Shown here one piece after another: positions 7,978-16,235 of a stretch of 45,104 nucleotides of DNA. The translations under genes and the position numbers were made by a program. The notes beneath the pieces are model-generated. The model saw nothing but the letters and a program-made list of their open reading frames with translations, was not told the DNA's origin and did no database searches. Source of the stretch: JBBQBM01 sp964554485 (GTDB lineage: Bacteria > Patescibacteriota > Saccharimonadia > Saccharimonadales > JAGQMS01); contig CAZKOX010000003.1 of the NCBI GenBank assembly GCA_964554485.1, positions 1-45,104 of the forward strand, written 5' to 3'. The number at the start of each line of letters is the position of its first letter. Within the stretch, counting starts at the first letter, position 1.

Positions 7978-8375
7978 GCGGAATATTCAATACCGGGATG
8001 ACTTATTGGCAATTTATCGGTGGTATCGTTGCACTGGCCTTTTCGGTAGTTGCGGTAAAGATTGCCATTAAATTTGATTTAAATAAATATCTTGAGAGAA
8101 AAGATAAAAAACTTGATTTAAAAATGAAAAACACCTGTACACATGTGTATATGGAACTTGCCGGACAAGAGGACGGGATACCCCTATATAAATTTGAATC
8201 ACTTTTTGAGTCTCCATCTGGAACCCTTCAATGGCAGTGTCAACGTTGTGGCCTAGTAAGAAATCATAATAATGATTATGAGGCACATGCTCAATACTAC
8301 GCACAAAATCCGAATGAATACACAAAGAAAAATAAAAAGTTTCAAAAACTCCTAAAAAAGAACGGAGCTACTTAA
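7974..8375 (+). CDS. Membrane-anchored zinc-ribbon-like protein in the RM operon
   Basis: A 133-residue protein of unknown function with one N-terminal membrane helix (about residues 9-31), a basic linker, and a soluble domain holding CTH (about 53-55) and CQRCG (about 88-92), spaced like a small zinc ribbon or zinc-stabilised strand pair. Lysine-rich tail. The ATG overlaps the stop of the ten-codon frame, and the stop abuts the ATG of hsdS (8375/8376), so it is translationally coupled to hsdS. A metal-binding or nucleic-acid sensing role at the membrane is an inference. Confidence 0.65.
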   Translation: MSGIFNTGMTYWQFIGGIVALAFSVVAVKIAIKFDLNKYLERKDKKLDLKMKNTCTHVYMELAGQEDGIPLYKFESLFESPSGTLQWQCQRCGLVRNHNNDYEAHAQYYAQNPNEYTKKNKKFQKLLKKNGAT

Positions 8376-9410
8376 ATGACACGGACGGTATTGCTTGGTG
8401 ATGAAGTCGAACTTGCCTATGGGAAGGGATTGCCGCAGCGTTCCAGAATTCCTGGATCATTTCCGGTTTATGGGTCTAACGGTCAAGTTGATACGCACAC
8501 ACAAGCATTAGTTAAAGGACCGGGAATTATTGTCGGTCGTAAGGGCTCGGTGGGAGAGATTGTGTGGTCGGACTCCGATTTTTGGCCTATCGATACAACG
8601 TATTACTTAAAACTCAAGAAATCAGGGAATATTAAGTACTGGTACTACCAGCTAAAAGATCTGGGGCTAGAAAAGCTTAACTCACACAGCGCCATTCCGG
8701 GCCTTAATAGGGATGTAGCGTATGCGAAAAAAATCATTGAAAGATCGAAGGAAGAACAGGATGAAATTGCGTATATTCTTGGGTCTATTGATGCGAAGAT
8801 TGAGTTGAATAGGCGGATGAATGAGACTTTGGAGCAAATTGGCCAAGCCCTTTATGAGCATTATTTCATATACAATCCAAATGCCAAACAATGGGGACTA
8901 GTTGCACTCGGTCAAAAAATAAATCCAAAAAGAGGCAAAAGCCTAACATCTAAGATGATGGTTGATGGTAAAGTACCGGTGGTGAGTGGAGGTCTTCAGT
9001 CAGCCGGTCAGCATAATAAATCAAATACACTAGATCCCGTCATCACAATTAGTGCTTCAGGTGCAAATGCAGGCTTTGTTGCATTGTGGGGAGAACCTGT
9101 ATGGTCTGCAGACTCTTCATTTATTGATAATACTGTCACGGACAGTGTTTATTTCTACCATATCTTTCTAAGATTAAATCAAGACAAAATTTTTGGCATG
9201 CAAACCGGAGCCGCACAACCCCATATATATCCTAGTCATCTCGAACTACTAGAGATGCCTGGAGCGCCAGACGAGAAAATAAAAGGCTTTAATGAAGAAG
9301 TAACACCAATCTTTCAGCGAATTCATCAAAACAAGAGTGAAATAGATAATTTAGAAAAGATACGAGATTCACTTCTGCCGCGCCTAATCTCCGGAAAGAT
9401 AAAAGCATGA
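8376..9410 (+). CDS. hsdS: Type I restriction-modification system, specificity subunit
   Basis: DNA-recognition subunit (344 aa) that sets the target sequence of the complex. Seen: a first target-recognition domain (about 1-118, with VYGSNG, GRKGSVG and the HSAIPGLNR end motif), central conserved coiled coil RSKEEQDEIAYILGSIDAKIELNRR in the 123-147 region, a second recognition domain (about 171-310, with PVVSGG and TGAAQPHIYPS), and the terminal helix ending RDSLLPRLISGKI. It is shorter than the usual 380-450 aa because the first recognition domain is compact. Immediately preceded by and overlapping with accessory genes. The two halves should recognise two half-sites of a bipartite target. 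Confidence 0.95.
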   Translation: MTRTVLLGDEVELAYGKGLPQRSRIPGSFPVYGSNGQVDTHTQALVKGPGIIVGRKGSVGEIVWSDSDFWPIDTTYYLKLKKSGNIKYWYYQLKDLGLEKLNSHSAIPGLNRDVAYAKKIIERSKEEQDEIAYILGSIDAKIELNRRMNETLEQIGQALYEHYFIYNPNAKQWGLVALGQKINPKRGKSLTSKMMVDGKVPVVSGGLQSAGQHNKSNTLDPVITISASGANAGFVALWGEPVWSADSSFIDNTVTDSVYFYHIFLRLNQDKIFGMQTGAAQPHIYPSHLELLEMPGAPDEKIKGFNEEVTPIFQRIHQNKSEIDNLEKIRDSLLPRLISGKIKA

Positions 9411-9787
9411 TCGAAGTTATATACGATAGATTTGGCGCTCCACGCGTAAGGATTTTTGAGAATGGAAATGTTACGAATTTTCAAGGTCAACATATTGGAT
9501 TTATAAAAGGTGACTGTGTTTATAACTATAAGGGTCTACAAGTCGGATGGTATGAGCGGGGGGTATTACGAGATTTAAATGGCAATACGTCTGGGTTCAG
9601 TGAAAATCCTACAGACATTATTAAACCACTTCTGCCGCTCCGACAGTTAAAACCGCTAGCAGGCTTGACTCAGCTAGCACCACTTAGACCCTTAACCGAG
9701 CTGCGTCATTTAAAACCTCTTAGGTCATTTAGTTGGTCTCAATTAGAACCCGAACAACTATTCTTCGCTAGGGGGTATTATGGCTAG
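9407..9787 (+). CDS. Beta-flower-like protein with Leu/Pro repeat tail, in the RM operon
   Basis: A 126-residue protein. Residues 1-70 contain short repeated beta units (NGNVTNFQGQHIGFIKGDCV, YNYKGLQVGWYERG, LRDLNGN) resembling proteins annotated as 4-fold beta-flower, a fold name I recall without a defined biochemical role. Residues about 74-106 are a striking Leu/Pro/basic repeat built on LxPL steps. No membrane segment. The ATG overlaps the hsdS stop by four bases (ATGA) and the end overlaps the next gene by eight, so coupling to hsdS is tight. Function unknown; a sensor or ligand-binding role would be a guess. Confidence 0.6.
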   Translation: MIEVIYDRFGAPRVRIFENGNVTNFQGQHIGFIKGDCVYNYKGLQVGWYERGVLRDLNGNTSGFSENPTDIIKPLLPLRQLKPLAGLTQLAPLRPLTELRHLKPLRSFSWSQLEPEQLFFARGYYG

Positions 9788-10142
9788 TTACCCCGACAGT
9801 ATAAAAGAAGGCTTGAAGAGTCTAAAAGCAGCAAAGGCGGTAATTAAAGGCCTATACGAAGAGAATCAGACAATAAAGGAGTCTTTGAAGATTACTCAGG
9901 ATGAGCTGGAAAACTGGAAAGACAAATATCATGAGCGCGACAAACAGAAAAGTGTATTAGATGCAAAATTACAAACTACCGTTCTGGCCGAGATATTTAA
10001 ATTTGTAGCTTCTACTGTAGCGACGGGTATAGGCGTTAATTTGTTTACTGACGGCAAGATGTTAGCAGGGGTAGCGCTCCTAGTCGTCGGAGTTGTCCTA
10101 TTCGTCGGAATAACATATTTAGGAAAGCAAAAAAATGACTGA
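9780..10142 (+). CDS. Coiled-coil plus two-TM small protein in the RM operon
   Basis: 120 residues: a helical coiled coil from about 12 to 68 (LKSLKAAKAVIKGLYEENQ..., charged heptads), then two closely spaced membrane helices at about 70-86 and 94-113, and a short polar end. This copies in miniature the architecture of the 344-aa protein at 6900, which suggests a pair of membrane partners bracketing hsdS. It overlaps the genes on both sides by eight bases. No family recognised; a membrane-perturbing effector or anchor is only an inference. Confidence 0.6.
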   Translation: MASYPDSIKEGLKSLKAAKAVIKGLYEENQTIKESLKITQDELENWKDKYHERDKQKSVLDAKLQTTVLAEIFKFVASTVATGIGVNLFTDGKMLAGVALLVVGVVLFVGITYLGKQKND

Positions 10143-10707
10143 AGAGATTAATCCACAAGCTGGAATCCTGAAATCAATGATAATGAACCATATTGCCGGA
10201 AGAAATGCTGGCGATCACTGGGTTAAGCTATATAAAAGTGCGCTAGCGGAAGCCTCAAAGCTTCATCGTGAAGCGATACTCCTATACGAGAACAATCACT
10301 TTGAAAGAGCATATTTTCTCGCCATGCAGTCACTTGAAGAACTCTCAAAAGCGTTGATGGCCGCAGATGTGTATACAGGATGGTTAGATGAAGAAGATTA
10401 TTATAAAATGCAGAATGATCACAAATCAAAGATTAAAAGGGTTAAATGGGTACAATACGAAGGACAAAAGTTCCCCATAGTAACCTCTAAGGGCAAGATC
10501 ACAAAAGATTTTGTTTTTCGAAAGAAGCTTAGAAGTACTTATGTTGAGCTTGAACGGAACTCTAAACAAGTACTTACGCCGACGGACGGTGTAAATAAGG
10601 AAGATGCTGCAAATCTTATTAATGCTGTCATGGCTGGTCTGACTGCGGTTGTCGAAACAACTATGGTACGGGGTGAGCAAATAGGGACTAAAGGATTTAT
10701 GAAATGA
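10135..10707 (+). CDS. AbiV-type HEPN abortive-infection protein
   Basis: A 190-residue helical protein matching the AbiV/HEPN pattern: a helix with EASKLHREAILLYENNHFERA leading into AYFLAMQSLEELSKALM, the A..LA..S.EEL.KA signature (about residues 57-72), followed by NDHKSKIKRV. In Lactococcus AbiV blocks phage translation through a phage activator; many HEPN proteins are RNases, but a clear R-x4-6-H motif is not evident here, so nuclease activity is uncertain. It overlaps neighbours on both sides (8 nt upstream, ATGA into hsdR), placing an abortive-infection module inside a restriction operon. Confidence 0.7.
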   Translation: MTEEINPQAGILKSMIMNHIAGRNAGDHWVKLYKSALAEASKLHREAILLYENNHFERAYFLAMQSLEELSKALMAADVYTGWLDEEDYYKMQNDHKSKIKRVKWVQYEGQKFPIVTSKGKITKDFVFRKKLRSTYVELERNSKQVLTPTDGVNKEDAANLINAVMAGLTAVVETTMVRGEQIGTKGFMK

Positions 10708-13700
10708 ACGAAGATAAGGTAGAGCAAGAAGCACTAGAGATACTTCGCGGCTTGGGATGGGAGATTTTGAATGGTCCAGAAATCGGGCCCGATGGCTCGG
10801 GCGAACGACAATATCACGAAGTGTTTTTGGATAAACGACTAACGTTTGCTGTACAAAAGCTAAATCCAAAAATTTCAAGTGACGGACTCGATCGTGTACG
10901 GACTCTTTTGAGCAGGAGTACCGTACCAACGCTTCTGCATGATAATCATGAATTTCACAAATTTTTAGTAAACGGCCTTGATTATGAATATCGCGATGCT
11001 AATGGAGATATACGAACTGACAAAGTCGTGCTTTTTGACTTTGAAAACCCCGAGAATAACGAGTTCGTCGCCGTTAATCAATTTACTGTCATACAAGGAG
11101 ACTATAATCGCCGACCCGATGTTGTGTTGTTTGTAAACGGCTTACCGCTGGCTGTAATCGAGATAAAAGACCCAAGCGATACTAAGGCCACACTCAAAAA
11201 GGCCTATAACCAACTTCAAACATATATGGCTGAGATACCAGCGCTATTCCGCTTTAACGAACTACTTGTAATCACAGACGGTATTGACTCAGAGGCCGGC
11301 ACGATCAGCGCCGACCATGAACGCTTTAGTGCTTGGAAGACAATCGACGGCGATAAACAGAAAGATGGCGTGCCAATGATGGAAGTTATGCTGCGAGGAA
11401 TGTTCGCTAAAGATAAACTACTGGACATTGTGCGCAACTTTGTGGTTTTCGAACGCGAAGGCGAAACGGATGATTCGATAGTAAAAAAACTGGCGGGGTA
11501 TCACCAATACTGGGCAGTTAATAAATCTCTAGTTGCAACCGAAAAAGCCATGAATGGTGACCATAAAATAGGCGTAGTTTGGCACACTCAAGGATCGGGC
11601 AAAAGCCTTAGTATGGCGTTTTTGGCTGGTAAGCTAGTATTAGACGACAAAAAACAATTTAGTAACCCGACAATAATTGTCGTAACAGATAGAAACGACC
11701 TGGATGATCAGCTGTTCGGGACATTCACTAATTGCAAAGAACTACTACGACAAACACCAAAGCAGGCTAGTAGCCGCGAGAACCTGCAAGAGCTCCTCAG
11801 TGTAGTATCGGGCGGAGTTGTATTTACCACCAACGCAAAGTTTTTCCCTGAAGACGGCAAAGATTATCCACTACTCAGCGAACGTAACAATATTATCGTA
11901 ATGGCAGATGAGGCACATCGTAGTCAATATAATTTTATGGATGGTTTTGCGCGACATATACGAGATGCGTTGCCAAACGCTAACTTCATCGGCTTTACTG
12001 GTACTCCTATTGAGGGTGAAGATAAAAATACTCCAGCCGTTTTTGGAGATTACATCGATATTTATGATATCGAGCAATCAGTTGAAGATAAATCAACTGT
12101 GCCTATATATTACGAATCACGCTTGATTGATCTTGATATAGACGCCAAGATGCGCGCAACGATTGATAAAGACTTTGACGAACTAACTAAGGGCGAAGAG
12201 CTAACTCGCAAGGAAGAGCTAAAAGGCAAGTGGGCGCAAGCCGAGGCTATAGTCGGCAATGCTAAACGGATAAAACGAATTGCCGAGGACATTGTCGAAC
12301 ACTTCGAGAATCGTCTGAGTGCTATGGATGGTAAAGGAATGGTTGTGACAATGAGCCGACGAATTGCCGTGGAGCTTCACGACGCAATAGTCGAGATCCG
12401 GCCTGAATGGTACGGTAACGACGACAAAGAAGGATTTTTGAAAGTGGTGATGAGTGGTTCTGCGACAGATGAGGTCGCGTGGCAAAAACACATCCGCAAC
12501 AAAGAGAAGCGAAAAGCGTTGGCTGAACACATGAAAAAGACTGATTCGCCACTAAAGCTGGTTATTGTTTGCGACATGTGGTTAACAGGTTTTGACGCTC
12601 CAAGCCTACATACCATGTATCTTGATAAACCAATTAAAGGCCATAACTTAATGCAGGCAATCGCACGAGTTAATCGTATATACAAAGACAAACCAGGCGG
12701 ACTGATAGTTGACTACCTCGGGATTGCCAGTGCACTTAGGAATGCGTTAAGTGACTACACGGTTAGCGGTGGAAAAGGTAAGCCAACTCTAGACCAAGAC
12801 GAAGCTGTCGCCGCGATGAAGCAAAAATATGAGATTGTATGTGACTTGTTCTATGGTTTTAATTTTGAACGATATTTCAAAGCTAGTACTTCACAACAAC
12901 TACAGATAATCTTGGACGCACAAGAATTTATTCTAGCCCTAGATGAGGGCGAGGAAAGACTAAAACAACACGTACTGGAACTTTCGACAGCTTTTGCATT
13001 GTCTGTTCCACATCGTGAGGCTTTGGAGATCCGTGAAGAAGTGGCGTTTTTCCAAGCCGTTAAAGCACGACTGTCTAAATTAGTCGAAAAGGGCAAAACG
13101 GATGAAGATTACGGAATGGCTATTCGACAAATAGTCGACAAAGCAATCGCACCTGCTGGAGTTGTAGATATCTTTGAAGCTGCAGGATTAGGTAAACCGA
13201 ATGTCTCGATATTGTCTGATGAGTTCTTGGCTGAGATCCGCAACATGGAGCGTAAGAATCTCGCTGTTGAAGCACTACAACGACTTTTGAACGACGAAAT
13301 AAAAGCCAAGTTTAATATGAACGCCGTAAAAGCCCGATCTTTCGCCGAGATGTTAGACAGAGCGATATTGAAGTACAAAAATAATGCTATTGAAGCTGCC
13401 CAAGTTATCGAAGAATTAATAAGAATCGCGAAAGAGATTCGTGATTCAGATGAAGAAGCAAAAGAACTAGGATTATCTGCAGACGAAATAGTTTTTTATG
13501 ATGCGCTAGTACAGAACGGAAGTGCACTAAAAGTTATGGGCGACGAGCAACTCCGCAATCTTGCCCGAATCTTAGTAGAACGTGTGCGAAAAAATGTATC
13601 AGTAGATTGGACTCTTCGTGCAAGCGCACAAGCACTACTGCGTCGTGAAGTAAAACGTGCCTTGCGAGAATATGGCTATCCACCCGACGAAGCAAAAGTA

Positions 13701-13760
13701 GCAACCGATTTAGTACTAGAGCAGGCTACTTTGTTTGGTAACGAGTGGGGAAAAGAATAA
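10704..13760 (+). CDS. hsdR: Type I restriction-modification system, restriction/translocase subunit
   Basis: Motor and nuclease subunit (1018 aa): cuts and translocates unmodified DNA in an ATP-dependent manner. Seen: N-terminal PD-(D/E)xK nuclease with PD at 138-139 and EIK at 153-155; Walker A GSGKS at 297-301; DEAH at 402-405; GFTGTPI and the C-terminal helicase motif QAIARVNR; then a long helical C-terminus for assembly on HsdM2S. All catalytic residues are present. The ATG overlaps the stop of the HEPN gene; xseA starts eight bases after its TAA. Confidence 0.97.
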   Translation: MNEDKVEQEALEILRGLGWEILNGPEIGPDGSGERQYHEVFLDKRLTFAVQKLNPKISSDGLDRVRTLLSRSTVPTLLHDNHEFHKFLVNGLDYEYRDANGDIRTDKVVLFDFENPENNEFVAVNQFTVIQGDYNRRPDVVLFVNGLPLAVIEIKDPSDTKATLKKAYNQLQTYMAEIPALFRFNELLVITDGIDSEAGTISADHERFSAWKTIDGDKQKDGVPMMEVMLRGMFAKDKLLDIVRNFVVFEREGETDDSIVKKLAGYHQYWAVNKSLVATEKAMNGDHKIGVVWHTQGSGKSLSMAFLAGKLVLDDKKQFSNPTIIVVTDRNDLDDQLFGTFTNCKELLRQTPKQASSRENLQELLSVVSGGVVFTTNAKFFPEDGKDYPLLSERNNIIVMADEAHRSQYNFMDGFARHIRDALPNANFIGFTGTPIEGEDKNTPAVFGDYIDIYDIEQSVEDKSTVPIYYESRLIDLDIDAKMRATIDKDFDELTKGEELTRKEELKGKWAQAEAIVGNAKRIKRIAEDIVEHFENRLSAMDGKGMVVTMSRRIAVELHDAIVEIRPEWYGNDDKEGFLKVVMSGSATDEVAWQKHIRNKEKRKALAEHMKKTDSPLKLVIVCDMWLTGFDAPSLHTMYLDKPIKGHNLMQAIARVNRIYKDKPGGLIVDYLGIASALRNALSDYTVSGGKGKPTLDQDEAVAAMKQKYEIVCDLFYGFNFERYFKASTSQQLQIILDAQEFILALDEGEERLKQHVLELSTAFALSVPHREALEIREEVAFFQAVKARLSKLVEKGKTDEDYGMAIRQIVDKAIAPAGVVDIFEAAGLGKPNVSILSDEFLAEIRNMERKNLAVEALQRLLNDEIKAKFNMNAVKARSFAEMLDRAILKYKNNAIEAAQVIEELIRIAKEIRDSDEEAKELGLSADEIVFYDALVQNGSALKVMGDEQLRNLARILVERVRKNVSVDWTLRASAQALLRREVKRALREYGYPPDEAKVATDLVLEQATLFGNEWGKE

Positions 13761-13767
13761 CTGACAA

Positions 13768-14877
13768 ATGGAGGGGTTAATCTTTTCACCAACCGACTTC
13801 GTTGCGGTCTTTAACCAGACCGTTAGTGCTGCTTATCCAATGGTCGAGATTGAAGGCGAGGTTAGTAACTTTCGAATCGCTAAAGAAAAATGGGTTTATT
13901 TTGATATAAAAGACGAATATTCGTCGCTGAAGGTTTTCGGCACTGTGTTTCAGCTGGCGCACGCGATAGAAGACGGCATGATGGTTCGGCTCCGTGCTCG
14001 GCCAGAACTACATCCGCTTTATAATTTTTCGCTGCAGATGGTTGATGTGCGGCCAAGCGGCGAGGGCAGTATTAAAAAATCTTTTGATATTTTGTTCGCC
14101 AAGCTGACTAAAGAGGGTTTGTTTGACGAAAGTCGCAAACGGGAGCTTCCATATCCTCCGGCTAGGATTGGCTTGATAACATCAAACGAAGCGGCGGCTT
14201 ATGGCGATTTTATAAAAGTACTTTCAGCCCGCTGGCCGCTGATGGAAATTGAGCTGGCTAATGTTCGAGTGCAGGGCGATAGCGCAGCTGGTGAAATAGT
14301 TGCTGCGGTGCATCATTTTAATCTTTCGTCCGACCCGGTCGAAGTGTTGGTGATTATTCGGGGTGGGGGAAGTAGCGATGATTTGTTGGCTTTTGCTGAC
14401 GAGCATTTAACTCGGGCAATTGCCGAAAGTCGAATACCAACACTGGTAGCGATTGGCCATGAACGTGATGAGAGTTTGGCCGAACTTGCAGCCGACGTTC
14501 GAGCATCGACGCCAAGCAATGCCGCCGAACTTATTGCGCCATCAAAAGATGAAGTGCTTGCTTTGTACCAAGAACGACGAACTAGAAGCCGTGAAGTTGT
14601 CGGCGGTTTGGTCCAAGCATGGCGCCGTGATTTAGAAGAATCGATCAGGGATCTTGATGGCAGCTTTAAGCGCCTAGTTCAAGACCATAGGGCAGAGATA
14701 AAACGTATCAAGGAAGTATTGACGGCATATAATCCAAACGAAGTTCTTCGCCGCGGCTATGCGCTAGTTAAATCTGGTAGCGGGAAAGTCATTCGATCGG
14801 TTAAGCAAACTAAATCTGGCGATGAAGTAAAATTAGCGTTCCACGACGGCGAAGCAAGCGCCCGCGTGATAGGATAG
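13768..14877 (+). CDS. xseA: Exodeoxyribonuclease VII large subunit
   Basis: Catalytic subunit of the single-strand DNA exonuclease (369 aa, shorter than the roughly 450 aa of E. coli). Seen: N-terminal OB-fold (about 1-100, VEGEVSNFR-like start), then the catalytic domain with IGLITSNEAAAYGDFIKVL, VLVIIRGGGSSDDLLAF and VAIGHERDESL, and a coiled region before the C-terminal GYALVKS segment. The shortening lies in the coiled-coil part that binds XseB. It starts eight bases after hsdR and precedes xseB by five, so it may be read from the restriction operon promoter. Confidence 0.95.
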   Translation: MEGLIFSPTDFVAVFNQTVSAAYPMVEIEGEVSNFRIAKEKWVYFDIKDEYSSLKVFGTVFQLAHAIEDGMMVRLRARPELHPLYNFSLQMVDVRPSGEGSIKKSFDILFAKLTKEGLFDESRKRELPYPPARIGLITSNEAAAYGDFIKVLSARWPLMEIELANVRVQGDSAAGEIVAAVHHFNLSSDPVEVLVIIRGGGSSDDLLAFADEHLTRAIAESRIPTLVAIGHERDESLAELAADVRASTPSNAAELIAPSKDEVLALYQERRTRSREVVGGLVQAWRRDLEESIRDLDGSFKRLVQDHRAEIKRIKEVLTAYNPNEVLRRGYALVKSGSGKVIRSVKQTKSGDEVKLAFHDGEASARVIG

Positions 14878-14882
14878 TAAAT

Positions 14883-15077
14883 ATGGCAGCTAAAGAAAAA
14901 ACTTATCAAGAATTAAAGACCGAACTAGATGAACTTCTGGACTGGTTTGAATCATCAGACGTTGACGTTGATGAAGCAACAAAAAAATACGAACAAGCCA
15001 GTAAGCTACTTGCCGAGCTTGAGAAGAAGTTGAGTGAAGCCGAACTCGTTGTAAAGCAACTAGCCAAAAAAGCGTGA
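14883..15077 (+). CDS. xseB: Exodeoxyribonuclease VII small subunit
   Basis: 64-residue helical-hairpin partner of XseA, with the typical acidic KTYQELKTELDELLDWFES start and a second helix AEKKL-like region (KLLAELEKKLSEAE). Several copies coat the XseA coiled coil. Its TGA overlaps the GTG start of the next gene (GTGA at 15074-15077). Confidence 0.9.
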   Translation: MAAKEKTYQELKTELDELLDWFESSDVDVDEATKKYEQASKLLAELEKKLSEAELVVKQLAKKA

Positions 15078-15556
15078 ACTGGCTTGTTGTTTTTATTGCG
15101 TCTATTATCGTGCTCTTATGCGGCATCGTATTTTTTGGTGCGCCTTTTGTGCCAACCAAGAAAATGCAGATACAAGCGGCGCTTAATCTTCTGAACCTAA
15201 AAAAAGGCGATCTACTTTATGACCTCGGGGCAGGTGATGGACGAGTGGCGTTGGCTGCAGCAAAGCAGGGGATTAGAGTTGTGGGTTATGAGCTTAATAT
15301 ATTTCTAGTGTTACTTGCTAGATTAAGAACACGTAAATACAAAAAGCTTGTTACTATTCGCTGGCAAAACTATTGGGATGCTGATTTTTCAAAATGCGAC
15401 GGGGTTTATATATTTTCTTCAAGTCGCTACATGAAGCGCCTTGACAGTAAGCTACGGGAAGCAAAGAACAGGCTCCGACTGGCCAGCTATGCCTTTGAGG
15501 TACCAAGGAAAAAACCATCCAAACAAAAAGACGGAGTTTATCTTTACGAGTACTAA
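15074..15556 (+). CDS. Membrane-anchored class I SAM methyltransferase-like protein
   Basis: 160 aa. One N-terminal membrane helix (about 3-24) followed by a small Rossmann domain whose motif I reads LLYDLGAGDGRVALAAA (about 48-64) and whose second strand ends YELN. The rest of the methylase fold is short and no catalytic NPPY-type motif is visible, so substrate and even activity are uncertain. The GTG start overlaps the xseB stop. Similar small TM-methylase proteins occur in candidate-phyla genomes; protein or lipid methylation are the alternatives. Confidence 0.7.
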   Translation: MNWLVVFIASIIVLLCGIVFFGAPFVPTKKMQIQAALNLLNLKKGDLLYDLGAGDGRVALAAAKQGIRVVGYELNIFLVLLARLRTRKYKKLVTIRWQNYWDADFSKCDGVYIFSSSRYMKRLDSKLREAKNRLRLASYAFEVPRKKPSKQKDGVYLYEY

Positions 15557-15563
15557 GGCGTGA

Positions 15564-15569
15564 TAAAAT
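15564..15569 (+). promoter_or_regulatory. -10 box directly before a start codon (leaderless)
   Basis: TAAAAT ends six bases before the ATG at 15576, the same geometry as the boxes at 4935 and 44959. No Shine-Dalgarno sequence can fit. Confidence 0.5.
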
Positions 15570-15575
15570 AAGCTT

Positions 15576-16235
15576 ATGATTAATAAGTCGGATGAACGCG
15601 GTTTTATCCAGAGCGCAGTATTTTCAATAATTTTTGTTGTCTTGTTCATTGCTAGCAGCGCCTTTGGCGTATGGGCGTTTATGGGTCGTCAAGATTACAA
15701 AAACAACAGCGACAAAAAATCTGCCGATGCGGTCGCTGCCGCAAAGACAGAACAAAAAGCAACAGACGAAGCTGACTTTATTGAAAGAGAAAAAGAACCA
15801 TTTGAAACTTATACTGGGCCAGCCGAGTTTGGAAGTATAAAAGTTGTCTACCCAAAAACTTGGGAATTATATGTTGACGCTAAACCAAGTGGAGCAACAC
15901 CTGTTGATGGCTATGGTCACCCTGGATATGTGCCGGGCGTTACATCTGACACTGCTTTTGCGCTCCGCTTCCAGGTTCTTTCAAGCGACTATGCTTCGCA
16001 GCTTAAGATGTTTGAGAGTGCTACAAAAAACGCTAGCGTAGTAGTGTCGCCATTTAGAGCAGAGTTGGTTAATGATATTCTTGGCTCTCGAATTGACGGA
16101 CAGATAACAACCAAGCGCACCGGCAGCGTTGTACTCATTCCTCTTCGTGATAAAACTCTAAAGATTTGGACTGAGAGTAACACCTATACAAACGACTTTA
16201 ATGAAGTGCTAAAAAACCTATCCTTCTCTCCATAA
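15576..16235 (+). CDS. Membrane-anchored extracytoplasmic protein, function unknown
   Basis: 219 residues with a basic N-terminus, one hydrophobic helix (about 10-33, FIQSAVFSIIFVVLFIASS), a charged low-complexity spacer rich in K/A/E (about 38-75) and a soluble domain (about 80-219) with mixed beta/alpha pattern starting EFGSIKVVYPKTWELYVD. The domain looks like the PsbP/LpqN-type fold used by many small surface lipoproteins, though there is no lipobox cysteine. Predicted to hang outside the membrane. It is monocistronic, with a leaderless -10 box in front and a terminator behind. Confidence 0.65.
   Translation: MINKSDERGFIQSAVFSIIFVVLFIASSAFGVWAFMGRQDYKNNSDKKSADAVAAAKTEQKATDEADFIEREKEPFETYTGPAEFGSIKVVYPKTWELYVDAKPSGATPVDGYGHPGYVPGVTSDTAFALRFQVLSSDYASQLKMFESATKNASVVVSPFRAELVNDILGSRIDGQITTKRTGSVVLIPLRDKTLKIWTESNTYTNDFNEVLKNLSFSP

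Noticed and set aside
10426..10929. 167-aa open frame on the minus strand
   Set aside because: Antisense to the HEPN and hsdR genes, which have family motifs; no promoter or ribosome site.
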